Assembly: GCA_016841625.1 (NCBI GenBank)
Contig: JAENYU010000023.1
Coordinates: 1 to 64,000, forward strand
Reading direction: 5' to 3'
DNA length: 64,000 nt
Source of the DNA: Methanobacteriota archaeon
GTDB taxonomy: Archaea > Halobacteriota > Methanosarcinia > Methanosarcinales > Methanosarcinaceae
Shown here in pieces: positions 59,628-64,000 of this stretch. The translations under genes and the position numbers were made by a program. The notes below the pieces were generated by a model. It saw only the letters and a program-made list of their open reading frames with translations, had not been told where the DNA came from and ran no database searches. Position 1 is the stretch's first letter, and every line of letters begins with the position of its first letter.

Positions 59628-60121
59628 TCGAATGCCTCCAGTACATACTTTTCAAGGTCATCCCGGATGGATTCCCGGAGCCCCTGGGGATCGGTTGAAT
59701 CGATAGAGTGCACATAGAGCACTTTCTGGTCATCCGAAATATCCACTGTCAGGGTCCCTGGAGTTAGTGTGATCGTGTTTGCAATCCCGGTGATTCCAAT
59801 GTTGGTCTTTGTCCGAATAGGAACGGCTACAATCCCGGGTTTGATGTCGATCTTGGGGCTGAGAACGATCTTTGCGACCACGATGTTCGCTTTTATGATC
59901 TCCTTGATCAGCACGTAGAAGTACACGAGCTTCTTGGGGATCTTTGCAAGCCAATCTCCTGTAGGTGTTACAACCTCATCCATCCTGTAGAGTTTGCTGA
60001 AAGGCTGGACGACCACCATTCCGAAAATGAAGCCCAGGAAAATGCTGCCGATAGTTACTTGCCCACTGACCAGACACCATATGACCGGGAGTCCCATGTA
60101 AATAATCAGACGGCGTTTCAT
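59624..60121 (-). CDS. mrpE: Na+/H+ antiporter subunit MrpE
   Basis: 165 aa. Two N-terminal membrane segments are followed by a soluble domain with TITLTPGTLTVDIS, the MrpE signature. Overlaps mrpD by 4 bases. Confidence 0.93.
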   Translation of the reverse strand: MKRRLIIYMGLPVIWCLVSGQVTIGSIFLGFIFGMVVVQPFSKLYRMDEVVTPTGDWLAKIPKKLVYFYVLIKEIIKANIVVAKIVLSPKIDIKPGIVAVPIRTKTNIGITGIANTITLTPGTLTVDISDDQKVLYVHSIDSTDPQGLRESIRDDLEKYVLEAFE

Positions 60122-61692
60122 CGAATCACCCTCACTAATACTGCATCAATATACGGCTGCGGGTCTATGACCTGAGCTGCAATGGTCTGTGAAATCTCCA
60201 GTAGTGGCTCTGCAAATATTCCGAAAATCAGCACAAGTGCTGCCAGGAGAAAGATCGGACCCACCATCAGGAGGGATGACTTGTGATGAGAGTATTCCCC
60301 GTACTGTGGATCTCTTTCTCCCCAGAACATAAGCATCCAGCCTCTGAACATGTAGAACAGAGTGAAGACTGCAAACAACAGGGCTATCGCAATCGGGATG
60401 TAGAACGCATACCTGAGACCTGCATCAAAGAGGGAGAACTTGGCAATGAATCCACCCATAGGGGGCACACCGCCAATGGACATGGCTCCCACCAGGAAGG
60501 CAACGCACATGGCAGGATCGCTGTTAATCATGCCTCCCATCTTGCGCATATCCCTGGTTCCCGCGTGGTGGATGATTCCACCGGAGGTAAGGAACAACAT
60601 ACTCTTTGCAAGGGCGTGGTTTACCAGGTAGACAAAGGACGCTGCAATGATTAAAACAGCACCTGTAACCTCACCAGATGAATACGCAATTGCTCCCATT
60701 CCAAAGCCCATGAAGACGTATCCGATCTGGGATACACTGGAATAAGCAAGCAGACGCTTGACATCATTTTGCCCTATAGCAGAGGTTGCTCCAAGTCCTA
60801 TTGTGATCAGAGCAAGCATGAGGATAATTGGTCCGAACACTGCCTGAAGGGGCGCAAAGATCACAAAGAGAACCCTCAGTATACCATAAGCTCCGATCTT
60901 GATGATCACACCACTAAGCATTGCACTGATCGGGGACGGAGCTGTCGGGTGCACATCCGGAAGCCAGTAGTGCAGCGGGAAGACTGCTGCCTTTCCTCCG
61001 AATACGATAATGAAGAGCAGCCCGATTGCGTACATGTGCCAGGGCATTGTCCCTGCATCGGCAAGAATCTGAACCTTAATGGCGATGTCAGCCATGTTCA
61101 GGGAACCGATGGAAGCGTAGAGAGAAGCCACGGCAATCAGCATCACATTTGACCCGAGCATGTTCAGGACAATGTACTTCATGGTGGCTTCCATCTTATC
61201 CGAGATCTTCGTAACCGATGAGGTTTCGTTTGCAACGATCAAAGCTCCCGAGGAGAGCAGCATGATCTCGAAGAAGACAAACAGGTTGAAAATATCCCCT
61301 GTCAGGAAGATCCCGTTGATCCCGGCTAGCATCAGGTTGTACAGGGAGTGGTAAGTCAGGTTCAGGGATTTACTTTCGATATAATCGTAGGAGTAAATCA
61401 GACCCATACAACCGATTAAGCAGTTGAGACCTACCATCGAAGCACTGAGGAGGTCGGCCACAAGCACGATCCCGTACTTCCCGAATTCTCCCACTTCATA
61501 AACCGTAATCCCGCCATTCCAGACCGAAGAGAGCAAAAGCCCGCTTAAAGCCAGCAAACCAACGCTTGCTACGAGATTCAGTACCTTTTGCAGCCCCGGA
61601 TAAGATCTGGTCAGGATCATAATAGGAGCCATTAAAAGGGGAATGGCAACCAGGAGAATTGGAAGATGTTCCATTAAAAAGCTCATCCCCAC
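60118..61692 (-). CDS. mrpD: Na+/H+ antiporter subunit MrpD
   Basis: 524 aa with about 14 membrane segments, homologous to complex I NuoM/N-type proton-channel subunits. Landmarks: FFEIMLLSSGALIV, FPLHYWLPDVHPTAPSPISA, and the HALAKSMLFL helix, with the key Glu and Lys residues present. It forms one of the ion channels of the complex. It overlaps mrpC by 10 bases. Confidence 0.95.
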   Translation of the reverse strand: MGMSFLMEHLPILLVAIPLLMAPIMILTRSYPGLQKVLNLVASVGLLALSGLLLSSVWNGGITVYEVGEFGKYGIVLVADLLSASMVGLNCLIGCMGLIYSYDYIESKSLNLTYHSLYNLMLAGINGIFLTGDIFNLFVFFEIMLLSSGALIVANETSSVTKISDKMEATMKYIVLNMLGSNVMLIAVASLYASIGSLNMADIAIKVQILADAGTMPWHMYAIGLLFIIVFGGKAAVFPLHYWLPDVHPTAPSPISAMLSGVIIKIGAYGILRVLFVIFAPLQAVFGPIILMLALITIGLGATSAIGQNDVKRLLAYSSVSQIGYVFMGFGMGAIAYSSGEVTGAVLIIAASFVYLVNHALAKSMLFLTSGGIIHHAGTRDMRKMGGMINSDPAMCVAFLVGAMSIGGVPPMGGFIAKFSLFDAGLRYAFYIPIAIALLFAVFTLFYMFRGWMLMFWGERDPQYGEYSHHKSSLLMVGPIFLLAALVLIFGIFAEPLLEISQTIAAQVIDPQPYIDAVLVRVIR

Positions 61693-62108
61693 AACCTCCT
61701 GAGTTCCTGAACATCAGTTGTACCGTATTCTTCATAGATGCGGTATGCGAGAGTCAGGATAAAGGCAGTTGTCGCAAGCCCGATCACAATGGCTGTGAGC
61801 ACAAGGGCCTGAACCAGGGGGTCCGCAAACTCCAGATACGGCTCGGATGTTATCGGCCCGATTACCCCGGCTGCCACGTCATCAGCGACGATCAGGCCCT
61901 GGCCAAGACCCACCACCGCTTGATGGTGTTCCAGGATCGGTACAAGGGTACCGTTGCTGAAAGCCCCGCTTGCAACAATATAGAGGTTTATGGCATGGGA
62001 AACGATCCCGAAACCGATAATAACTTTCATCATTTCTCTTCTGAGGATCAGGAAAGTCCCGATTCCAAAGAGCAGAGAGATGGTAAGCGAAAGCATAACA
62101 TTATTCAT
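61683..62108 (-). CDS. mrpC: Na+/H+ antiporter subunit MrpC
   Basis: 141 aa with three membrane segments, NuoK-like (GIVSHAINLYIVASG, DPLVQALVLTAIVIGLATTA). Overlaps mrpB by 4 bases. Confidence 0.94.
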   Translation of the reverse strand: MNNVMLSLTISLLFGIGTFLILRREMMKVIIGFGIVSHAINLYIVASGAFSNGTLVPILEHHQAVVGLGQGLIVADDVAAGVIGPITSEPYLEFADPLVQALVLTAIVIGLATTAFILTLAYRIYEEYGTTDVQELRRLWG

Positions 62109-62557
62109 TTTCCACCCTCCGGGTCTTTTCCTTTGTCCATACCTACTTGCGTTACGATAAACAGTAGTCCGCCAATCACAACAAAGTATACACCGAGGTC
62201 AAAGAACATTGATGAGACCAGTTCGAGCTCACCCAGGTGGAAACCTCCCACTATCAGCGGGGATAACTCAAACGCACTTCTGAAATAGTTGTGACCTGCA
62301 AGTAAGGGAGAAATGGCCGTTATGCTTGCAAAAAGCAAGCCGTAACCGAACCAGGAATGCCAGTCCGGGTTCCAGATTTTTTTGACATCTTCATACCCGT
62401 ATGCCACATAGATGAGTCCGATTCCGCATGCACAGAGCACACCGCCTATGAAACCACCGCCCGGCCGGTTTCCTCCAATCAGCAGAAGGTCGAGTGAGTA
62501 GAGCATGTCCACCATCAAACAGATCTTTGCGATTGTTTTGGTTATTATCGTGGTCAT
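62105..62557 (-). CDS. mrpB: Na+/H+ antiporter subunit MrpB
   Basis: 150 aa with four membrane segments; GGNRPGGGFIGGVLCACG is the MnhB motif. Overlaps mrpA by 4 bases. Confidence 0.94.
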   Translation of the reverse strand: MTTIITKTIAKICLMVDMLYSLDLLLIGGNRPGGGFIGGVLCACGIGLIYVAYGYEDVKKIWNPDWHSWFGYGLLFASITAISPLLAGHNYFRSAFELSPLIVGGFHLGELELVSSMFFDLGVYFVVIGGLLFIVTQVGMDKGKDPEGGK

Positions 62558-64000
62558 TCTTCCTCACCTCCTTCAGCCGCTGATCCGGAATCAGCTCTGC
62601 TGAGTATCAGGTTATAGACACCCAGGGCTGCGAGGGACAGCACCGAAATTTCTCCAATGGTATCATAACCTCTGAAGTCGACGACTATCACATTTACCAC
62701 ATTGAGTCCACCTGTCAGTTGCAGGCTGTACTCCATGAAGTAGTGGGATAAGGACTCGAAAGGTGCAATGATTCCAATGCCTGCGTTTACCATAATTGCG
62801 AAGACTGAAAACGCAACTGCACCTGAAATTAACAGGTTCACCATAACTTTACCCGCTGGCATCGGCTCCTTGAATTTCTGTGGAATCTTGATGATTACCA
62901 GGATGAAGATTATAGTGGAAAGCGTTTCCACACAGACCTGGGTCATTGCAAGGTCCGGAGCCTTGAGGTACATGTAGAGCAAAGATACCAGGAAACCAAC
63001 AGCCGAGAGGGATAGGACGGCAGGAAGGTATCTCGGGATTATCGCAGCACCCAAAGCTGACACAATTATAAGGGCATAGAGCACGATTTCATAGGGCTCC
63101 GAAGCGAAGTTCATACCTGCTGGCAGGATGCTGGCAGCGCCTACCCCAAGATAATAGAGGGGCCATGCGACAAGGAAGATCATGAAAAGCTGCACGATCT
63201 TGATGTATCCTCCGAGGGGACCAGGCTGGGTAACATTTGCAAACTTCTTGCATATTCCCTTTGCGTTGTTTACGATTGCATCGTACCAGTAGTTCACGCT
63301 GATCCAGGGGAGCTTTGCGTTGAAGCTGTTCTGCATGGCAGCGAGTGTGTCATAGAACTTGTAGAGCAAAATACCTGTGACAAAGGTAACCACCGTCATT
63401 ATGAACGGCAGGGTAAAGCCATGCCAGTGCTTTATGTGCAGAGTCTCGGCGTGCGGGACAAGCCCACTGTATGCAGGCTGGATAAGGTAATCGATCGGGA
63501 ATTTCGGATAGAGCCCGAAGAAGATTATCAAACCTACCAGGAAGACTGCAGGAGCCAGCATAACCCAGGGTGCTTCATGTACATGGTGGGGGACATCCGG
63601 GTCATGGGTCCTCTCTCCGAGGAAGATCCCGTCTATCAGCCTGATGGAGTACATAAGGGTAAACACACCACCGGCCACTGCAACCACCGGGAAGATATAT
63701 ACCCAGGGTCCTCCGACCAGGTGTCCGATTTCAACGGATGTCTCATAGAACATTTCCTTACTAAGGAACCCGTTGAGTGGGGGAACACCAGCCATCGAAG
63801 CCGCTGCAATCACCGCTACTATGAAGGTCTTTGGCATCTCCTTACGCAAACCACCCAGTTTTCGTATATCTCGGGTTGTCGCCTCGTGAGCCACTATGCC
63901 CGCCACCAGGAAGAGCGTAGCTTTAAAGGTGGAGTGGTTTAGCAGGTGGAAAGTCGCTGCAGCAAATCCCAGGCCCGGATGTTCGGCTGTACTGTAGCCG
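62554..64000 (-). CDS. mrpA: Na+/H+ antiporter subunit MrpA (N-terminus outside window)
   Basis: The frame is open to the right edge, so the 5-prime part is missing; 481 codons are visible. It begins inside the NuoL-like channel domain (HLLNHSTFKATLFLVAGIVAHE, with the Lys of the conserved helix). It continues through a second helical region to the MbhD-like DUF4040 domain (MYLKAPDLAMTQVCVETL) and an MbhE-like end. In Methanosarcina acetivorans MrpA is needed for efficient acetate-dependent growth. It is the first gene of the minus-strand operon mrpABCDEFG, in which all genes overlap their neighbours. Confidence 0.95.
   Translation of the reverse strand, partial: GYSTAEHPGLGFAAATFHLLNHSTFKATLFLVAGIVAHEATTRDIRKLGGLRKEMPKTFIVAVIAAASMAGVPPLNGFLSKEMFYETSVEIGHLVGGPWVYIFPVVAVAGGVFTLMYSIRLIDGIFLGERTHDPDVPHHVHEAPWVMLAPAVFLVGLIIFFGLYPKFPIDYLIQPAYSGLVPHAETLHIKHWHGFTLPFIMTVVTFVTGILLYKFYDTLAAMQNSFNAKLPWISVNYWYDAIVNNAKGICKKFANVTQPGPLGGYIKIVQLFMIFLVAWPLYYLGVGAASILPAGMNFASEPYEIVLYALIIVSALGAAIIPRYLPAVLSLSAVGFLVSLLYMYLKAPDLAMTQVCVETLSTIIFILVIIKIPQKFKEPMPAGKVMVNLLISGAVAFSVFAIMVNAGIGIIAPFESLSHYFMEYSLQLTGGLNVVNVIVVDFRGYDTIGEISVLSLAALGVYNLILSRADSGSAAEGGEEE

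Overview
The window reads as Methanosarcina chromosome. The signs are a seven-gene Mrp antiporter operon, archaeal deoxyhypusine synthase, short archaeal OMP decarboxylase, indolepyruvate:ferredoxin oxidoreductase, an archaeosortase with PEF-CTERM substrates, PGF-pre-PGF and DUF1616 surface proteins, and dense IS and group II intron content. A complete mrp operon points to the M. acetivorans side of the genus; this is inference from gene content.

Layout. 1-11 kb: a coiled-coil protein with a 147-bp tandem repeat; two PEF-CTERM surface proteins in a segmental duplication that also carries a 51-aa zinc protein and a long shared upstream region, one copy split by a dead IS1-like element; a DUF1616 surface protein; an M48 protease; and an archaeosortase. 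11.4-29.4 kb: an AT-rich surface-glycan island (deacetylase, FemAB-like, PHP, ATP-grasp, DegT aminotransferase, DUF354, WbqC, LmbE/PIG-L, GT2, multi-pass membrane protein, Wzx flippase, acetyltransferase), split at 21.4-26.4 kb by a transposase remnant holding a group II intron that itself holds a second group II intron. 29.7-35.1 kb: a mobile-element pile-up (IS1634-like, IS21-like with intron halves, ISAzo13-like with a probable -1 frameshift site).

35.7-43.2 kb: two large secreted proteins with cohesin domains, one also carrying a dockerin, then an MraY/WecA-type phosphoglycosyltransferase and two VanZ-like membrane proteins. 43.2-58.4 kb: mostly core functions (iorAB, a TumE-like toxin/HTH pair, CooC-like ATPase, MscS channel, YkgJ-like protein, pyrF-dys, hydantoinase-like protein), interrupted by an intact IS with a 6-bp target duplication and by a TnpB element with its 3-prime structured end. 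59.0-64.0 kb: mrpA (partial) to mrpG, translationally coupled on the minus strand.

How it fits together. Much of the left two thirds concerns the cell surface: PEF-CTERM proteins need an archaeosortase, the adjacent deacetylase/FemAB pair resembles genes found in bacterial exosortase/exopolysaccharide loci, and the glycan island would supply the polymer. The cohesin/dockerin proteins suggest non-covalent assembly outside the cell. No tRNA, rRNA or CRISPR array was seen.
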